A stretch of 64,000 nt of DNA from NCBI GenBank assembly GCA_027533385.1, contig JAPZUE010000006.1, positions 124,001-188,000 on the forward strand. Reading direction: 5' to 3'. Below, in pieces: positions 24,701 through 35,381 of the stretch (the stretch's first letter is position 1; every line of letters begins with the position of its first letter). Both the position numbers and the translations under genes were made by a program. Origin of the DNA: Rhizobium sp. (GTDB taxonomy: Bacteria > Pseudomonadota > Alphaproteobacteria > Rhizobiales > Rhizobiaceae). Below the pieces are notes generated by a model. It did no database searches and was not told where the DNA came from. It saw nothing but the letters and a program-made list of their open reading frames with translations.

Positions 24701-25856
24701 GACTGAATCGTTGAGCAGCAACGTCTCGAACAATGCCGACGTTATAACTGACTACTTTCGTAGGAGTCAGAGTGACATCATTGAACTGCAAAGCAGTACC
24801 ATCCTTAATCCAAATGCTGTCACCGTGACCACATCCGGAAGTGACTTGCTGGTTAGGTTCAACTCAAACACTCTCTTCACGCTACAAGGAACAGCTGCGT
24901 CGGGCGACAACAGTGTGCTGATTAGGGTCAACGGCACTCTTTACAAGTACACGGCAGGCCGCAGTTCGCCTACGGCACCCGCAGACCCGATCATCCTCGA
25001 CCTCGACAAGAACGGCTTCGCCTTCTCGTCCCTCGACACCGGTGTCACCTTTGACATCAATGCCGATGGTCACAAGGACCAGATTGCCTGGACCAGCGAC
25101 GATGGCATCCTCGCTTACGATGCCAACGGCAACGGCACCATCGACGACGGTTCGGAAATCTTCACGCCTGATTTCAACGGCGGCAAGTTTGCGAGCGGCG
25201 TGGCAGCCCTTGCTTCGTTGGACTCGAATGGCGACGGCAAGATCGATGCGGTCGATGCGGCCTTCAAGGATCTGAAGATCTGGCTTGATGCCGACAATGA
25301 CGGCATCAGCGATGAGGGCGAGCTGTCGAGCCTCACCGACAATGGTGTTGCCAGCATCTCGCTGACCGCCGACCAGTCGGGTGGCTCGGAAGACGATCAG
25401 GTGATCTTCGCCGAGGGTGAATTCACCTTCGCCGATGGTTCGACCGGCAACTTCGTCGAAGTCGGCTTCGACACGATCTTCGGCTCTGAGCCCGAAGGCG
25501 TGACGCTGCATGGCGGTATGGGCGAGGTGGTCATGACCGGCACGGCCGGCGCCGACACCTTCGTCTTCGACGAGACCGCGCTCGACGAGCTCGACGTCGC
25601 CGATGTCATCACCGACTTCAGCTCGGATGAGGGTGACGTTCTCGACGTGACGGCTCTGCTCGACAGCCTGCTGGGCGAGCAGCCCGATGCCACGGTTGAT
25701 ACGCATCTGCGGGCAACCGTCGAGGGTGGCAACACGACCGTCAGCGTCCAGGCCGAGCCGGGCGTCTGGAAGGATGTCGTCGAGCTGCAGAACCACGACA
25801 CGGCGATCAAGGTGCTGTTCGACGACAAGCACACCACGATCACGCCGCATGATTGA
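6753..25856 (+). CDS. Giant RTX/Ig-repeat type I-secreted adhesin (6,367 aa)
   Basis: This uninterrupted frame encodes a 6,367-residue, acidic, Asp/Gly/Thr-rich and essentially cysteine-free protein. By residue: an N-terminal non-repetitive region (1-200) that may act as a retention or plug module; about 17 Ig-like repeats of 130-200 residues (about 206-3530), most of DUF5801/T1SS-143 type; RTX block A (about 3573-4030); cadherin-like and tandem-95/VCBS-type modules (about 4200-5250); a C-type lectin domain (about 5259-5413); more VCBS modules; RTX block B (about 5760-5985); an EF-hand-like DxDxDG segment (about 6077-6200); and a C-terminal type I secretion signal. The expected route is a TolC-type ABC exporter, with calcium-dependent folding outside the cell and a role in attachment or biofilm. 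No exporter or LapD/LapG genes lie in the window. The AAGGGG site supports this ATG. Confidence 0.93.
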   Translation: MSIEDPRLSSIDTTSAADDFESAVEEHLGFVRDGVDGIEVAQAQTPESGRTDRVPAQPPVQTAAATIPSEVTPDAQNVVTLPAGIELDNLEFEVDGANLVLILADGTEIVVVGGAANIPTFVIGDVELPQVALFAALEGSNINVAAGPDGTFSAQSTPGNSRDFDDQEIGDGFEEFALADLLAGTEQGDAAAEGTDDFIDGQPLFGVQGDFSIAESVLVDDNPANQTVNGQIIFSQGSDFGTIRNIAFVAAADVTEATDATGAAVALTSAGVPVVITPSADGLTLTGTANGVTIFTLTVTDVVEGFFTFTLSGAVDNPGIGQTGLSDLLRLTFNVTITDNDGDTVEGTFAIDIADDAPTASIGATGSVEDEAVVGGNDEDEVPELSSVATGSLNVNWGADSNNDGLLGDRSVAFTSETVGVAGGFAEGLTSLGRAVTTIVLPDGTLVGYVGEGVPEAATAENVVFFATLSDVANGSYSFTLVQPLDHASGSDENTLSLTFGYTATDSDGDSVTSSFVVNIVDDVPVQGEVGPNDGISEDDVSEYVATDTTEGEEAAASGSLGIRWGADNDIRGETEGDTFGRTVRFFGTTISDGEGQGKGDGEGEGIAQRVAVSGQVSAGVYDDAGMLGLSIDGGSFSSGDRTLRFQVVDLDNGGQSIIAFYEEAGEGEELVRVDVFEITLDPTATNGSYTVEIFKPLDHDAESDAITLNFSFQGTDSDGDSAESASASVIISDDAPVQGEPGRRPTLNEDNVSEYDLTDATPNRDVRKTGDVSLGIAWGADDNIRGETEGDEFGRTVKFFSPSRPESEVEARLGPGGSQVEARNYNDPAELGLSIRGGTFTSGGKPLYYVVADLINGGQALTAYIDGTEPAEKVFEIVLDPTSKNGSYTVEIFRELDHNVGSNALRISFQYQGTDADGDAAAPGQASVRIRDDEPVQGEPGDRPTLNEDNVSEYDLTDATPNRDITKTGNVSLGIAWGADDNIRGETEGDEFGRTVKFFSPSRPEGEVEARLGPGGSQVEAGNYKDPAELGLSIRGGTFTSGGKSLNYVVADLINGGQTLTAYIDGSDPAQKVFEIVLDPTSENGSYTVEIFRELDHNVGDDPLRISFQYQGTDADGDTAAPGQASVRIRDDEPVQGAVGVAQPLSEDDVSTYPATDPTTTDVTKTSSTLGIAWGADDNVRGETQGDMFGRTVRFFGTTVTQGEGGQSVVASAQVSAGRFMDARAVGLTIEGGSFSSGGRALSFEVTNLANGGQILTAYIGDTATKVFEIVLDPTSTTGSYTLEIFQELDHAANSDLIKLSFAFQGTDADGDSAASATASVTISDDQPLIGQPFQGGVVEEEQREVAGSGNEDRGSNDNLDLDNRRSDDVTSHRAQGSLAISWGADDTNSNSGSQPGDRSVQFTAAGIAALEGQSLTSDGTALKYKVVMVSGQPTLIAYTGAEPVAPPADQASGIAAGIVFTVSLSDAADGSYVFTLFNTLDHKGSASGEDTLSLTFEFTATDADGDVTRPASFDIKIIDDVPTADGAGARYVEEEALPNGNEDMSPFGVEMTGVIANLGFITKSIGASLNIAWGGDDGNKALNAGFTGTQLAGDRSVVFATSNSVAPVTVSATDVGAFLRVFSGNTPVSLASLTSEGQSLVYSLSNNGTVLTAKAGDTVVFTVTLSDANDGSYSFNLSGVLDHPVRGDRPSDEDVLSFNFTFTARDGDGDVVRDGFQVNVIDDSPVIGRTERVTVEDEGVNNGNDENDDGLSKSATGSLAISWGADDGNNGSGGKGDRSVAFSTDSVGVRGDSARVLTSLGQQVYTKIVDGVLVAYTGGQNAAPASFNAQSLPGNVVFYVTLSDVSNSGSYTFNLVKPLDHIAGGDENELSLTFFFTATDSDGDIARDSFTVNVRDDVAIIVPPATAGVVEEEQEAVVGVGNDDTTANGETEAINIDLDTSGNSNLTTNVATGGLGIFWGADNANDRSFQPGNRSVQFADSVPEDLRALGLTSDGVGIRYKVLTVNGQQTLVAYVGNEPQTIPSDPAQAGIVFTVALSDADNGRYTFTLYNTVDHKNAVQGEDVLKLDFKYTATDSDGDVTQPAIFSVKLIDDVPTVGTVATRYVEEEAFANGNKETAGSVETTASGANGGPVGQSVGASLNINWGGDDGNRFVDRGFNGGQTAGDRSVIFAGQPADYLKVYSGNTEVPLSELTSAGQALFFSISDNGTVLTARAGSVEGAVVFTVTLSDSGSGRYDFVLRGVLDHPANAAGAENEDVLSLRFTATVRDSDGDRVTTDFTVGVIDDSPIIVSPSTGTVEDEAVNGGNNEADGLTNTVVNGSLGISWGADDANNNTLLGDGNRSVAFTNATVQVSGAYGSALTSLGLAVNTTLIGGVLVGYTGTPPTSFNPNALPTNVVFYATVSDSSATGSYNFTLVKPLDHAAGSGENELTLTFNFTAKDSDGDTASSTFSVKVVDDVLTIGTPDVGIVEEEQREVAGRGNDENQGTDDRDTAQSLDVTTHRIDGSLNINWGSDNGNDGSQPGDRSVAFTNATVQVANANGDGITSLGETVKTGFINGTLVGYTGNGVPGSLGSDRIVFIATVSDGDPKGSYSFTLVRPLDHANGQGENQLTLTFGFTATDSDGDSVTGSFSVKIIDDIPTAPTSVNAAYRLDDEGQDAIGSGNLGGQNDASPSRSSVSGDAGALFSAGADGVSSITITGPAFQVVYENRAGFAQTEDVTWGTGRVGSNGSVTFTATSTNYPSGAAVLIIRPDGSYSFELKAPVAHSANGEDDKLLSFGYTVTDGDGDAKSGTLNITVNDDTPTAPQVVNAAWRLDDEAQSDVSDPNYGGSNDVSPSADEVMGLRGSLFSAGSDGVKTITIANTSFDVIYKNAQGFSEVVTVTWGAGTVGPNGTVTFKATNSTYFPDGAAKLVIATNGAYVLDLDAPVAHGTSGLREEDATLSIGYTVTDGDGDLVSGTLNVAVNDDTPEQDGAATTGLTRNEDDLAGGNDNLPKESLSATGSLNVDFGSDGVRSFVLSAPNATWTENNRTLTDNGGVWKIEVAANGTYKFTLLDNTLAHSAQGEDTLQIGVRYTVTDGDGDQISGGFAINIIDDVPVATSAVVTGTANELLVADGNPATPEVTGTLASLVSFGADGAHPSDAYTVESRNLSTSLTSLTSNGVALTFTVVGNVLTARAGEVPVFTFSVNAQTGAYSFTQLGPIDHIEKVIIDGQGYALSALSAANTQLKVPEVAGDDIEVVGRLPNGDVIIRVTNDGNSSVSWTLDNNSVTGDNLVVNLAPRQTAYINVGNVGTGSAVRFDLDGDNAPNDVVVVDRSTRAIEFIDGRSSLTLDLSSAVTVRDGDGDTLALSKQLEITVTDSTPSIASGINGEVFEDGIKSVSGRALVNWNADNGPSKTLVLNGNPSIVDAGGNRIGTLYSNNQAVAFTTINGVLVAYLAGTTASVAANQVFTLTLDAATGSYTFTLLQPLDHTAPNGNDHYLAFGFTAVATDGDNDVLSVPFTVKVDAAGTINGNTISYGAVSTGVFANLSDNAELIGLQQVAGRMATDRTGGTIIGRDALGAAIVNAEGGSGNDILVGNNAANVLTGGNGEDVLVGRDGNDTLNGGVGDDTLQGDGGNDTLRGGDDDDILEGGTGNDTLEGGEGNDSLIVSADIDDAASFGPRSFTLGDGSTRQVSLAGRSGEGDTLDGGNGIDTVTFTPASASNGFVFDRANSSLGLSGVEKFIGTDGDDIILLPRTYSTDDASVIEIDGGKGNDILQGSGAQADKITGGIGNDQISGLGGNDTLEGNEGDDQLWGGDGNDVIEGGDGNDTLYGNAGSDKLFGGEGNDTFNLNVDVTGTGSRNVKLGDGSIRSVSIAGLAGTDDIVTGGIGNDRIVLDRGTADGYVHDTFSAPNYMSGVEAIDGTSGRDVIIVSESYLSDANGGGIEISGGAGNDTLGGGAGSDLISGGNDDDLVSGLGGDDTLYGNQGNDEIWGGAGNDVIDGGAGNDTIYGNAGNDTIVGGAGNDTIRHNVGDGDDIVDGGTETGTTYPDYDELVINGDATARTFTLGLASGRPEIGNAASKDILVSYSGGSVQADEIERVTFNLGSSGDTVVLNPVTDSAILPTTIVVNGGTGNDTIDLSNFVGSTVQIVDAGGKDTDTLKLTNVRWQDVTVTQENGQFILNLPNLPNHTIVKAGGIESFTFQNGTVTAQQLMQQKPSDIATTGLTIAENAGEGAPVGSVSATDANGPIDPLTYAFVTNNGTSQTSPDGRFTINATTGAITVAAGAVINYETEKTIDVTIRVTDSRLGFIDETFTINVTDVNEAPTAVGFTNVMSAIDENIVIDSDGIKVADITVTDDALGTNQLSLVGDDAASFRIVGNALYFVGTQVNYEAKASYSVSVQVNDTTVGGTPDASQTFTLSVNNLNDLPTSNDDSITILEDTATPLTINDFGTFTDEDAGQSLAAVKITSLASKGTLQFYNGSTWQPVATNDVILRDDIVAGKLRLVTLENESGTAYATIRFQVGDGIGFSTESYTLMVNVTPVNDAPTANAVSAEGLEDGSVPIRLSGTDPDGTVTGYVIKTLPENGQLYAGNSGSVLNKVVLGQVFTGNLVVFIPNANYSGPASFTYATVDNEGAESTLPATVTMDIAPVADSVSMWTFGSSSGAEDTAIPLKFGAELTDLDGSEKLTITVSRIPVGATISDGTNVFVATAETSSVDVTLWSRSGLVVKPPLNSDSRFILEIKATATEQVGGDSNSTSVLHTVVVTPVADAPIVTVTPASGEEDKWIDLRFTVALADPSETLSYSLSNLPEFSWLSDGTRTFLMNSFSAPSVNLDGWDLSRLKFLPRSDFAGDIVLKLTATSTEIDGKSASVIVDVPIRVAADADTPSVGFAYLTDPRPEDTDLWFRVEGSVTDRDGSETLKITISDIPVGAVLTDDGGNRFIATSDSTTADVTRWNTQQLFLRPPLNINGTINLTLSVTATEGSNGDTATEIRTIPFLVAAVNDTPVITVGTGDRADAALAEANAGLTTSGTLTVTDVDVTDIVTATAHSVASVGPTGGLTTQQLLGYLSFTNAQVLDNIETSDKLTWNFNSGSQAFDFLAAGQTLTLTYVVRATDNSSGAAFDDQTVTITITGTNDRPVIAGLDNVSIAENQAGVLIDTFQVSDADTASGLAFRVLTTGGVVDSRFEVVAANGTTLGQPGTYQLRLKSGQSFDFESAGTVSVTVEVNDQATGNNITTQPVTITVTDVVENRPPVANNDVLAFGAPSMGTGWTYNVANGHYYKIVAGNFSWDQASAAVTAEGAYLATITSQTEQNFIQQLATLGPNWYVAQGAWIGASDRSLEGNWTWVNGPESGTQFWTGTSGGTSAGYQNWGSGEPNDWASNEDYAQILFVAGGVWNDATGAAAPNGQVGDYSGYVAEWGAPGASGAVSENAVTRFSTALLLANDTDPDGNALVVTGLGVGSALTATTKSGATVTLNTLTGEISYNPAGSATIQALPQGGNLVDTFTYTISDGQGGTATATASITIYGVNDAPTITGLTSSSVSEDGTLVATGTLTIVDADSGQSGATAASGSATHGTWSINAGGTWTYTLDNTKPAVQNLNTGQTLSDSFTVRTADGTQQVINITINGLNEIVPLSVNESTSAAGRSVFSSESSSFNFNTSTLFTGGILPISYRFEKVSGPDDRWMSRGSSVTGDPSSTWDAGLYIYKVTATDLGGSTADTYAAFSALSAAAWNRSVQSAANFSNANQSSGDLITILETAAANQTLNAGGGNDAVVGSSKVDTIQGGVGNDAIYGMGGDDILEGGTGNDFIDGGAGDDRIFGGADNDVLLGGSGNDTFTYVVGEGTDIVDGGSGATDTLSILGDSNNNTLSVVVAGGVITQFNGGTVVNVERVTADLGSGSDTLSYGNTEQAVVVNLTPTFNGVTSTGAATGFSTITNVENVTGGLGNDRLTGNDGANTLNGGLGTDVLAGGAGRDTLTGGGGADTFVWTESLSSNVSNNADVITDYFRRSQSDIIELQSSTILNPNAVTVTTSGSDLLVRFNSNTLFTLQGTAASGDNSVLIRVNGTLYKYTAGRSSPTAPADPIILDLDKNGFAFSSLDTGVTFDINADGHKDQIAWTSDDGILAYDANGNGTIDDGSEIFTPDFNGGKFASGVAALASLDSNGDGKIDAVDAAFKDLKIWLDADNDGISDEGELSSLTDNGVASISLTADQSGGSEDDQVIFAEGEFTFADGSTGNFVEVGFDTIFGSEPEGVTLHGGMGEVVMTGTAGADTFVFDETALDELDVADVITDFSSDEGDVLDVTALLDSLLGEQPDATVDTHLRATVEGGNTTVSVQAEPGVWKDVVELQNHDTAIKVLFDDKHTTITPHD
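7370..17340 (+). repeat. About 17 tandem Ig-like (DUF5801/T1SS-143 type) repeats inside the adhesin
   Basis: The units recur roughly every 390-800 bp. A typical unit opens with an acidic V-E-(D/E)-E stretch, then has (A/S)[13 protein letters not shown], SLSDxxxGSYxFTL, LDHxxxxxE, a TATDSDGD calcium-type turn, and closes with an I-x-DD-x-P strand. I count 12 units with a W-G-x-D signature. Units from about 14690 onward are divergent and lose it, while keeping the DGDGD and DDTP ends. Such units fold as calcium-stiffened beta-sandwich domains in bacterial adhesin extenders. Confidence 0.85.
8964..10157 (+). repeat. Two near-identical 597-bp tandem units within the adhesin
   Basis: Unit 1 (8964-9560) and unit 2 (9561-10157) are each exactly 199 codons and differ at about 18 residues by eye. 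A third, more divergent unit follows in register at 10158. This looks like a recent in-frame tandem duplication and a site for repeat-number change. Confidence 0.9.
17469..18840 (+). repeat. RTX calcium-binding nonapeptide block A in the adhesin
   Basis: Runs of GGxGxDxLxGG-type nonapeptides (for example [20 protein letters not shown]) form parallel beta-roll segments interrupted by three longer non-RTX loops. Such segments bind calcium once outside the cell. This block lies mid-protein, far from the C-terminus, which is unusual for simple RTX toxins but seen in large adhesins. Confidence 0.9.
22531..22992 (+). other. C-type lectin domain embedded in the adhesin
   Basis: Residues about 5259-5413 of the adhesin show the C-type lectin fold signature: an opening [17 protein letters not shown] helix, [27 protein letters not shown], then EPNDW and GVWND. 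EPN followed by WND are the calcium- and sugar-contacting motifs; EPN in animal lectins usually goes with mannose-type specificity. The typical disulfide cysteines are absent, as in other bacterial RTX adhesins. Ligand specificity is inference. Confidence 0.85.
24031..24710 (+). repeat. RTX calcium-binding block B near the adhesin C-terminus
   Basis: Two short runs of RTX nonapeptides (about 24070-24260 and 24560-24700) flank a non-RTX segment. They include [20 protein letters not shown] and [20 protein letters not shown]. The second run leads into a typical post-RTX segment ([11 protein letters not shown]). The DNA here is less GC-rich than the rest of the gene. Confidence 0.85.
25537..25856 (+). 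other. C-terminal type I secretion signal region of the adhesin
   Basis: The last about 105 residues start with [17 protein letters not shown], continue with [16 protein letters not shown], and end in an acidic, strand-forming tail. This matches the VCA0849-type C-terminal target domain of type I secretion substrates. Confidence 0.8.
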
Positions 25857-25880
25857 TCGGCTTGCCGGGAGCGACAATCT

Positions 25881-25911
25881 AAAGGGCGCCCATCCGGCGC
25901 CCTTTTCGTTT
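25881..25911 (+). terminator. Rho-independent terminator of the adhesin gene
   Basis: A perfect 10-bp stem (AAAGGGCGCC / GGCGCCCTTT) with a 5-nt loop is followed by a T-rich tract, 24 bp after the stop. Confidence 0.85.
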
Positions 25912-26032
25912 TGCTCGACAGCCTGCGGGCTATTTCGGGGGCAGGCAAAACGGCGTCAGAAGAAGTGAAGTCCTGCGTTCTCCCAAGGCTGGCGAGGCTT
26001 CAGGACACGGCAGATGACCAAGCTTTCATCTC

Positions 26033-26069
26033 ATGAAAAAAGCCCGGCTGCTGTCGCAACCGGGCTTTG
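26033..26069 (-). terminator. Rho-independent terminator of the exported-protein gene at 26089
   Basis: Read on the minus strand, AAAGCCCGG pairs with CCGGGCTTT and is followed by a run of T. It lies about 20 bp beyond the stop codon of the minus-strand gene. Together with the terminator at 25881 it insulates two convergent genes. Confidence 0.8.
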
Positions 26070-26088
26070 CTCTTGGCCGACGAGACGA

Positions 26089-27285
26089 TCAGTCGTTGGC
26101 GGTGACCTTCAGACCGATCAGGCCGGGAATGGTTTCCGGCGCGCCCATGGCCGCCCCCATGATCATCGGGAAGGCGACCGGGTTTGCGGGCGCCGCCGCA
26201 ATCGTCAGCGCCTTCGGATTGTCGATATAGGCGTTGACCGCAGCCGAGACTTCGTTCTGCAGCGCGCCAAGCTTGGCCTGGGCGAGCAGGATCGGCACCA
26301 TGCCCTTGACCATCTGCGCCATCTGCGCGCCATCCGTGCCCTGGCTCTTGCCGGCATAGTCGAGGCCGCGCTTGGTGATGCCGGCATCTTCGAAGCGGAT
26401 CTGGGCATCGACCAGCGACAGCTGCTGCACCAGGCCAAGCATGGCAAGGCCAGCAGCCTGCTGGGCCTGCTCGTTCTGCGGCTCAGCCTGCATCATGCGA
26501 GCCTGTTCCTGCATCTGCTTGACGAGGTCGAGCGTGTAGCCGGACATCGAGAAGGCGAGGCTGAGCTTGCCGACATTGGCGAAGTCGATCGAATAGTCTT
26601 CGATATCAATCGTGCCGCTTTCGACTTCCCAGCTGCCGGACATCGTCATGTTGCCGTCGAGGGTGGTCAGCCCGAGCGCTTCGATCTGTGCCTTGGACTG
26701 CGGATCCTCGACGGTGCTCAGATCTGCCTTCACGCCGGTGACATTGCCTTCGAAGGTGATCGTGGTCTCATCCTCGGAAAGGCCCATGGTGCCGACGGCT
26801 TCGGTCATCGAGAAGACCGACTTCCCGTCAATCGTCACATTGATCGGGCCGCTATGCGCCTCTTCGTAGAACATCAGCGAATCAATGCCCTCGGCATTGA
26901 CGTCACCCGGCACATAGATGCCTGCGAGATAGAGATCCTGAACCTTGAAGCTCGACTTTTCCTCGGTCACGTTGACCTCGGGAAACTCGATGCGCTCGAT
27001 GTAATAGGCGCCGGCTTCCTCTTCGCTCACGCCCTGCAGCGTCAGCTCGGCGATGGTCAGCGGCTTGTCGCCTGCATTGCCGTCGACGCCGAACTTGACG
27101 CCCTTGAGCAGCACGTCGGAGCCAGACACTTCGATGGCATCTGCGGTGATGGTCGTGCCGCCGCTGGCGAAGGAAGCATTGATCTTCTTGAGCAAATCCT
27201 GGCCGTCCAGCGCGAAAGCCGGACCTGTGAAAGCGCAGAGCGCGGCGCTCGCGAGCAGAAGTCGGGTGGAGCGGTACAAGGTCAT
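26089..27285 (-). CDS. Exported protein of unknown function
   Basis: This 398-residue protein has a clear signal peptide (MTLYRSTRLLLASAALCAFT, likely cut after GPAFA). The mature part is rich in beta-strand-forming segments and has one Met/Gln-rich helical region (QMQEQARMMQAEPQNEQAQQ). No cysteines are visible in the mature part and there is no membrane anchor, so a soluble periplasmic location is likely. I do not recognise a named domain. It is divergent from parC across 205 bp and converges on the adhesin gene, with its own terminator, so it is probably monocistronic. Confidence 0.85.
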   Translation of the reverse strand: MTLYRSTRLLLASAALCAFTGPAFALDGQDLLKKINASFASGGTTITADAIEVSGSDVLLKGVKFGVDGNAGDKPLTIAELTLQGVSEEEAGAYYIERIEFPEVNVTEEKSSFKVQDLYLAGIYVPGDVNAEGIDSLMFYEEAHSGPINVTIDGKSVFSMTEAVGTMGLSEDETTITFEGNVTGVKADLSTVEDPQSKAQIEALGLTTLDGNMTMSGSWEVESGTIDIEDYSIDFANVGKLSLAFSMSGYTLDLVKQMQEQARMMQAEPQNEQAQQAAGLAMLGLVQQLSLVDAQIRFEDAGITKRGLDYAGKSQGTDGAQMAQMVKGMVPILLAQAKLGALQNEVSAAVNAYIDNPKALTIAAAPANPVAFPMIMGAAMGAPETIPGLIGLKVTAND

Positions 27286-27490
27286 GAGGAGGTCCTTCGT
27301 GCTGGTCCCGCGTCCAAGGCGGGCAAAATTGATCGGCGATATTTATAAGTGGGATTGGAAAAACGTCCACCGCTTTTCGCCGGAACGACCTGCACGTCCA
27401 TTGCGGCGTGATGGTGGTCACAGCCCTTAATCCACAGGCTGAATCCCCGGATTCCTTGCCGTTGCGGGTCATCTCGGCTAGGCAGTGCCC

Positions 27491-29767
<2,277 letters not shown>

Positions 29768-29789
29768 TTAAGAACGAGCAAGGTTAGGG

Positions 29790-29817
29790 AGCCGGTCGCC
29801 ATGCGGCCGGCTTTTTG
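29790..29817 (+). terminator. Rho-independent terminator of parC
   Basis: AGCCGGTCGC pairs with GCGGCCGGCT (one G-T wobble) around a CAT loop and is followed by TTTTT, 22 bp after the parC stop. It ends just before the convergent gene's stop codon. Confidence 0.85.
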
Positions 29818-29819
29818 CG

Positions 29820-30962
29820 TCAGCCGCGTTCCCAGATCGACCAGACACCCATCAGCGTCGCTGCATTGCCGAGGATGAAGTGGGAGACGATCGGGCCGGC
29901 GAGGTTCCGATACTTCAAGTGCAGCCAGCCCCAGACGATGCCGGAGACGAGCGCGACGACGGCAAGCGATTGCGAGTAGTGCAGGTGCAGGGTCGAGAAG
30001 ATCAGCGAGGTGATCACGATGGCCGACATCGGGCGTGTCTTGCCGGGCATGAGATCGGCAATCGCCGTCAGCAGCACCCCGCGGCAGATCCATTCCTGCA
30101 GGGGCGCCACCAGGATGTAGGTATAGACGGTGATCGTCACCAGTTCCGGATCGAGAAGTGGCGTACCCTCGAGTTCCGGATAGAGGATCGTCCGGAAATA
30201 GGCCATGGCGGCAAGCGCGACGACACTGATCGCAAGCCCCATCCCGATCGACTTCCAGAGGTTTTCCATCCGGATGCCCATGTCGTGGCGCGTCAGGCCG
30301 CATCGCACCGTCAGGCCCCAGATGACGAAGGCGCCCCAGATTTCCATGATGCGCGACGTCCAGAACATGACCTGCGCCTGATGGGTCTCCCGGAGATTGG
30401 TCAGGATGATGCTGTTCACCAGGGCATAGATATTGATCATCAGAACCATGGTGACGAAGAGGAAGGCGAGGGCGTGGTAGCGCCGATCGGCCTCTTCCAG
30501 TGCCACGAACTGCTGCCGGAGCTTTCCGTAGCTTGCAGACAATTGCGCATAGATCTTGCGGAAGAACAGGGTTGCAAGCTCGGGCCGATCACTGAGGAAC
30601 TCGCGATATTGCGAACGATCGATCTTCCAGCCGCGAACGGGGGTCAAGGTCCGGGCTGAGGCACTGCGCGGATCACCGCTGATCAGACCAAGCTCTCCGA
30701 TCAGCGACCCATCGCCAGCGATTGCCAGCACGTTTCCGCTCGCGTCGTCATAGACCTCGACCTCGCCCTCGGCGATCAGGATCGCGAAGCTGCTGTCGTC
30801 GCCTTTGCGAAACATCACAGTGCCCGCCGGATAATCGACCGGATCGACATGGCTGCGAAAGGCGGCGAGATAGCTGTCGCTGACCTTGATCGCGGTGTGT
30901 TTGAGAAGTTTTTCGGAAAACTCCCGGTGTCCGGCCAGTTCTACAGCGTCGACCGTGCTCAT
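29820..30962 (-). CDS. Cyclic nucleotide-binding domain fused to CPBP-type intramembrane protease
   Basis: This 380-residue protein joins two modules. Residues about 25-150 form a cyclic nucleotide-binding beta-roll with a phosphate-cassette-like segment (GELGLISGDPRSASA). Residues about 163-380 form 6-8 membrane segments of the CPBP/CAAX-protease family: motif 1 is QEWICR (E290, R294; the usual first Glu of the EExxxR motif is Gln), motif 2 is FSTLH (H326) and motif 3 has H361. One membrane-bound product sensing cAMP or a similar ligand and acting on a membrane substrate is the simplest reading, but substrate and ligand are unknown. It is monocistronic between two minus-strand stops. Confidence 0.8.
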   Translation of the reverse strand: MSTVDAVELAGHREFSEKLLKHTAIKVSDSYLAAFRSHVDPVDYPAGTVMFRKGDDSSFAILIAEGEVEVYDDASGNVLAIAGDGSLIGELGLISGDPRSASARTLTPVRGWKIDRSQYREFLSDRPELATLFFRKIYAQLSASYGKLRQQFVALEEADRRYHALAFLFVTMVLMINIYALVNSIILTNLRETHQAQVMFWTSRIMEIWGAFVIWGLTVRCGLTRHDMGIRMENLWKSIGMGLAISVVALAAMAYFRTILYPELEGTPLLDPELVTITVYTYILVAPLQEWICRGVLLTAIADLMPGKTRPMSAIVITSLIFSTLHLHYSQSLAVVALVSGIVWGWLHLKYRNLAGPIVSHFILGNAATLMGVWSIWERG

Positions 30963-31063
30963 GATGTATCCGCCCAGTTTGAATTTGGGCGGATACTACT
31001 GATTTCGTTCAGAAATCGCAGAGGGCCGTGTCGGCCAATTCTGGGATCAATCGCCAGCCTTTG

Positions 31064-33064
31064 TCAAAGGCCCGAGACACTCGCCAGTCGCGGAAAGGCC
31101 TTGATGCGAACCTCGTCGATCGGAACGGGGCGACCGAGATAATAGCCCTGGCCGAGTTCGATGCCCAGTTCGTGCATCAGCTCCACATGATCGGCGGTCT
31201 CCAGACCCTCGATCAGGATCTTCAGACCGCGATTGCGGATAAGCCGGATGATGTCTTCAAGCATCGCGCGGCCGGCGGGACGCCGGGCATCCTGCAGGAA
31301 GGAACGGTCGATCTTGACCGTGTCGAAGGGGAAGAGCCGCAGCCAGGAGAGGCCGGCAAAGCCGGTGCCGAAATCGTCGAGCCAGATGCGGATGCCGAGC
31401 GCCTGCAGGTCGGTGATGCAGCGGATGACATCCGACTGGCCTTCCATGTCGATGCCTTCGGTGATTTCAAAGGCAAGCTGGGAGCCGGAAACGCCGGTCT
31501 CTTCCAGAATGGTCGAGACGGCCAGCGCAAAGCCGCGGGACTTGAGCTGGATGGCCGAGACGTTGACACTCGCCATCGGCGCAACTCCGGTGGCCAGCAC
31601 TTCCGTGCAGGCGCGGCGGATCGCCCAGAGGCCGAGATCGAGAATGGCGCCGGTGCGTTCGGCAACCGGAATGAACTGGGCCGGCGACAGCGGGGTGCCA
31701 TCGATCATCTTCAGGCGCATCAGCGACTCGACCGCCTCGATGCGGCCTGTCCGCAGGTTCTGGATCGGCTGATAGACGAGATGCACGAGATCATTCTTGA
31801 TCGCCATGCGCAGCGTCGCGGCGATGTTTTCGTTGTCGTCGGAGGTCAGCGGGTCATTCGGGTTGAACAACCGGATGCAGTTGCGGCCGTTCGCCTTGGC
31901 CGAATACAGCGCACGGTCCGCCTCGTTGATGACACGTTCGAGCTTCGGACCGCTCTGGGGACGCGTGTAGGAGGCGCCGACGCTGACCGTGACCACGGCC
32001 TGGCCATCACGCCGCTGGTCATGCACCAGATGCAGCCCCTCAACGGCGCTGCGGATGATTTCGCAAAGTGCCATCACCTGATCGCGTCCGGTGACCCGCG
32101 ACAGCACGATGAACTCTTCACCGCCATAACGGCCAACGGAGGCATTGAGCGGCTTCAGCGTATCGCTCAGCACGTTTGCCACGAGGATCAAGCAACGATC
32201 GCCTGCCTGGTGACCATAGAAATCGTTGTACTTTTTGAAGAAGTCGACATCGACGAGGATGGCCGCAAACGCCTTGCCGTCAGTCTGCCAATCGTTCCAG
32301 TAGTCCCGCAGACGCTTGTCGACGGCACGACGGTTTTCCACACCAGTCAGATAATCCGTATTCGACAAGCGCTCAAGCGCCACGCCGCGCCTCTCAGCTT
32401 CCCGATGCTGGTGCGCGGCTTCCAGTGCATTGAGGAAGACGTTGTATCGCTCGCCATTCAGCTTCCAGTTCACGTACGAGGTAAAGATGAAGCAGGATCC
32501 ATAGAACAGGCCGAAATTGATCATGTAAATCGGATCGCTCGGGAACATCGCGATCATGCTGACCAGCAGGATCGCGAGTACGATGACAGAAGTTACGACC
32601 GACAAAACGAACGGAAAAATGAAGAAGAGGTTGGCACCCATCATGAAAATGGTGCCGAAAATCATATAGAGACGTATGCTCTCAAGGGCTGAAGTCTGTA
32701 GGGCTGGTATCAACCAGAACACATAGCCCGCAACGATCGCGGCTGCGGAAATGGCCTCGATGATCTTGGCTCCAGCCTTGCCCCAGCAGCAAACTTCCAG
32801 CACGACGATCGAGGTGATCGCGACCATGAAGCGTGCGAGTATCGTTGTCGAAGCGACATCTGGAATCAGGATGAGGTCGCTAATCGAGAAGAGCAGATAC
32901 ACCAGCACCGCAACCCACAGGCCCTGTCGCGTCGCTTTAATGCGAGCCGGACCGGTGTGGGTCTGGTAGATGCGGCGCAGCGTCGATGACGGCGCCTGTG
33001 TAGGGCAGGTCTTGCCTGCCGCTTCAAGATCGTTGAGCGCTGCGTGCGACATTATCGGTTCCAT
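31064..33064 (-). CDS. Membrane-anchored GGDEF-EAL protein (c-di-GMP turnover)
   Basis: This 666-residue protein starts at the ATG preceded by GGAG (33064); a longer frame from 33109 is possible. Five to six membrane segments (about 48-200) precede a GGDEF domain with an intact GGEEF site (314-318) and no RxxD inhibitory site at the expected position. An EAL domain follows: EAV (443-445) replaces EAL, but N501, E533, the DDFGTG pair (563-564), K584, E619 and Q639 look present. It may both make and degrade c-di-GMP, or one domain may dominate. It is divergent from a PhcB-like methyltransferase gene across about 300 bp. Confidence 0.92.
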   Translation of the reverse strand: MEPIMSHAALNDLEAAGKTCPTQAPSSTLRRIYQTHTGPARIKATRQGLWVAVLVYLLFSISDLILIPDVASTTILARFMVAITSIVVLEVCCWGKAGAKIIEAISAAAIVAGYVFWLIPALQTSALESIRLYMIFGTIFMMGANLFFIFPFVLSVVTSVIVLAILLVSMIAMFPSDPIYMINFGLFYGSCFIFTSYVNWKLNGERYNVFLNALEAAHQHREAERRGVALERLSNTDYLTGVENRRAVDKRLRDYWNDWQTDGKAFAAILVDVDFFKKYNDFYGHQAGDRCLILVANVLSDTLKPLNASVGRYGGEEFIVLSRVTGRDQVMALCEIIRSAVEGLHLVHDQRRDGQAVVTVSVGASYTRPQSGPKLERVINEADRALYSAKANGRNCIRLFNPNDPLTSDDNENIAATLRMAIKNDLVHLVYQPIQNLRTGRIEAVESLMRLKMIDGTPLSPAQFIPVAERTGAILDLGLWAIRRACTEVLATGVAPMASVNVSAIQLKSRGFALAVSTILEETGVSGSQLAFEITEGIDMEGQSDVIRCITDLQALGIRIWLDDFGTGFAGLSWLRLFPFDTVKIDRSFLQDARRPAGRAMLEDIIRLIRNRGLKILIEGLETADHVELMHELGIELGQGYYLGRPVPIDEVRIKAFPRLASVSGL

Positions 33065-33370
33065 CTGTCTCCACAGCGTCACGAGAGGAAGCGTGCCTGA
33101 CCGGCTCATCGGTCCGTTTTTCAGACATCGTCAACCACTTGCTTTCCCAAACCGCCGGGAGTGCTTTCGCACTGCGATAGAGCCCGACAGATATTGTCGC
33201 TTCCGAATTTCAAATCTCAACGCCGATGTCCCGACCAGCTCCTAATCCGGCCATCTGCGACGTTAACCAAACTCCTCAAAAGTTACCAAATCGAGTCGCA
33301 CAAACTCACAACTGAACATATGGTAACTGAAGTATTAACGAGGTGGCCGTTCTTCTCGGTGGTGTGGCGT

Positions 33371-34414
33371 ATGAGACAGTTTGAATTTTCTATGGATGGC
33401 GAGAGCCTTATTACTCCCGAATCGATCGCGGCCCATGTGGTTTCACCTGGGGCCGCGGCCAGCAAGGAAGAGCTCCGGACCGCGCGGACGGCCCAGGCTC
33501 TCGTTCTCAATATTGCAATGCAGCAGTTCGAGCAGCGAGCCGAACCGCAGCAGATTATCCATCGCATTGCCGGATCGCTGCATGAACTGCGCCAGCGCTA
33601 TTCGCCGTCAGTTTGGCAGCAGCTCATTCCGATCGCACAGCAACATCCCGTCGCGCAGTACTTTCTTGAGGATCCTTTCACGCGCTGGTCGTTCGAAAAG
33701 CCTCGTGGATATTCGGGTGATGCAGGTCTTCTGGACTTCATATACGGTCACCCCTCGGTAGCGGGCCAGATTGCCGGGGCCTCGCCGTTAGGCAAGGCCC
33801 TATACGATTACACCAAGGATGCCTCTTCTTCCGTCGCTGTGCGCGAGCGTCGCGATCTCTTGACGCAACATGTTGATGAAATTGCATCTTCTCGCGGCGG
33901 AGAGGCCGAGGTCCTGACGATTGCAGCAGGGCATCTGCGGGAGGCAAACCGCTCGGTCGCCTTGAAAGAAGGCCGCCTGAAACGATGGGTGGCCCTGGAT
34001 CAGGACCCGATGAGCGTCGGTCTGATCAGCCGTGATTTCAATGGCACGTGTATCGAGGCCGTTGACGGTTCTGTCAGGGGAATCCTTGGCGGACGCCACG
34101 ACTTCGGCAAGTTCGATTTTGTATATGCGGCTGGTCTCTATGACTATCTGAACGACAAGGTCTCTATCAAGTTGACGCAGCGCTGCCTCAACATGTTGAA
34201 GCCGAATGGTGTCTTCCTGTTTGCCAACTTCGCCACCGACATAAAGGTCGATGGTTACATGGAAACCTTCATGAACTGGGCGCTTCTTCTGCGCTCGGAA
34301 GCGGACATGTGGCGCATTATAAACGGAAGCGTCGGTGATATGCCTGCCGAAGGTACAGTGCGTTTCGGCAAGAACAAGAACATCGTCTACGGGATCATCC
34401 GCAAGCTGTCCTGA
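33371..34414 (+). CDS. SAM-dependent methyltransferase, PhcB-like (possible fatty-acid methyl ester signal synthase)
   Basis: This 347-residue protein starts at MRQFEFSMDGESL (an in-frame ATG at 33320 is an alternative). A helical N-terminal half leads to KPRGYSGDAGLL, then a Rossmann methyltransferase fold: VLTIAAGHLRE as the SAM loop, WVALDQDP as the acidic strand, and FDFVYAAGLYDYL and MLKPNGVFLFANF as later strands. The GYxGD motif before the fold recalls the family annotated as 3-hydroxypalmitate methyl ester biosynthesis (PhcB of Ralstonia). That function is inferred from memory of the family, not shown. The divergent neighbour is a c-di-GMP enzyme. Confidence 0.7.
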   Translation: MRQFEFSMDGESLITPESIAAHVVSPGAAASKEELRTARTAQALVLNIAMQQFEQRAEPQQIIHRIAGSLHELRQRYSPSVWQQLIPIAQQHPVAQYFLEDPFTRWSFEKPRGYSGDAGLLDFIYGHPSVAGQIAGASPLGKALYDYTKDASSSVAVRERRDLLTQHVDEIASSRGGEAEVLTIAAGHLREANRSVALKEGRLKRWVALDQDPMSVGLISRDFNGTCIEAVDGSVRGILGGRHDFGKFDFVYAAGLYDYLNDKVSIKLTQRCLNMLKPNGVFLFANFATDIKVDGYMETFMNWALLLRSEADMWRIINGSVGDMPAEGTVRFGKNKNIVYGIIRKLS

Positions 34415-34423
34415 AATGAAACA

Positions 34424-34453
34424 GCCCTCGCCGGCTATGGTGCCGGAGAGGGC
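34424..34453. terminator. Hairpin between convergent genes
   Basis: A 12-bp inverted repeat (GCCCTCGCCGGC / GCCGGAGAGGGC, one mismatch) around a 6-nt loop lies between the methyltransferase stop and the bpt stop. T-tracts are weak on both sides, so it may be a bidirectional but inefficient terminator. Confidence 0.6.
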
Positions 34454-34498
34454 CGAAAATGTCCCGGAATGGGACGAAAATCGTGAGTTTATTTTGCG

Positions 34499-35260
34499 TT
34501 ACCCCTCAATTTCGGGGGTAAACCTCGCCCAGCCCTGGCTCATGAGGTGCTCCTGGGGCTGGAAACGCGTCTTGTAGCCCATCTTCTTGGAGCCCTGCAC
34601 CCAATATCCGAGATAGACATGCGGCAGACCCAGCGCCTTGGCCCGGCGGATGTGGTCGAGCACCATCATCGTGCCGAGTGACCGCTTTTCCATTTCCGGA
34701 TTGTAGAACGAGTAGACCATCGACAGGCCGTCGCTCATCAGGTCCGAAAGCGCCACGGCGATCAGTTCTCCGCGCGGCTGCGCCGAAATCCCGTCTCCGG
34801 GGCTGCGCAGGCGATACTCGATGACCCGCGTCTGGACATGGCTGTCTTCGACCATGATTGCATAGTCGAGCGCCGACATGTCCGACATGCCGCCATTCTG
34901 ATGGCGATGGTCGAGATAGTGCCGGAACAGGGAGAACTGTTCGGTCGAAGGCTGGGCGGGGAAGACGGTGGACACCAGATCCGAATTGGTGGCTTCCACC
35001 CGGCGAAAGCCACGGCTCATCTGGAACTCGTTGACCAGAACCCGGACCGAAACGCAGGCGCGGCAGGACTCACAAGCCGGGCGATAGGCGATGTTCTGTG
35101 AACGACGGAACCCGCCCTGGGTCAAAAGATCGTTCATCTCGGTTGCACGTTGCCCGACAAGGTGTGTGAACACCTTCCGCTCCATCTCTCCCGCCAGATA
35201 GGGGCACGGCGCAGGCGCCGTCAGATAGAATTGCGGGGAGGGGCTGGTCTGCGTGTTCAT
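34499..35260 (-). CDS. bpt: Aspartate/glutamate leucyltransferase
   Basis: This 253-residue enzyme transfers leucine from Leu-tRNA to N-terminal Asp or Glu of proteins, marking them for ClpAP through the N-degron pathway. The N-terminal ATE domain has the conserved Cys-rich [14 protein letters not shown]. The C-terminal ATE domain has the [13 protein letters not shown] region that forms the GNAT-like aminoacyl-tRNA site. Length matches bacterial Bpt, which takes Leu, rather than eukaryotic Ate1, which takes Arg. The gene is on its own between the convergent methyltransferase and the RDD gene. Confidence 0.93.
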   Translation of the reverse strand: MNTQTSPSPQFYLTAPAPCPYLAGEMERKVFTHLVGQRATEMNDLLTQGGFRRSQNIAYRPACESCRACVSVRVLVNEFQMSRGFRRVEATNSDLVSTVFPAQPSTEQFSLFRHYLDHRHQNGGMSDMSALDYAIMVEDSHVQTRVIEYRLRSPGDGISAQPRGELIAVALSDLMSDGLSMVYSFYNPEMEKRSLGTMMVLDHIRRAKALGLPHVYLGYWVQGSKKMGYKTRFQPQEHLMSQGWARFTPEIEG

Positions 35261-35329
35261 ATGCGGATCAAGAGAATCCTTTAGCGTAACCTGTCAGAGG
35301 TAGGATGGCGCAAGAATGAAAAAGGTCAA

Positions 35330-35352
35330 CACTCCGGCGTCGTGCCGGAGTG
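35330..35352 (-). terminator. Hairpin downstream of the RDD gene
   Basis: A perfect 9-bp inverted repeat (CACTCCGGC / GCCGGAGTG) with a 5-nt loop lies about 30 bp past the RDD stop. On the minus strand a T-run follows after about 7 nt. It may end transcription before bpt. Confidence 0.6.
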
Positions 35353-35381
35353 CTTTGTCGATACGATCGATGATTTTGAGT

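Noticed and set aside
31028-32692. 554-codon plus-strand frame opposite the GGDEF-EAL gene
   Set aside because: The catalytic motifs are all on the minus strand; the plus frame is a shadow.
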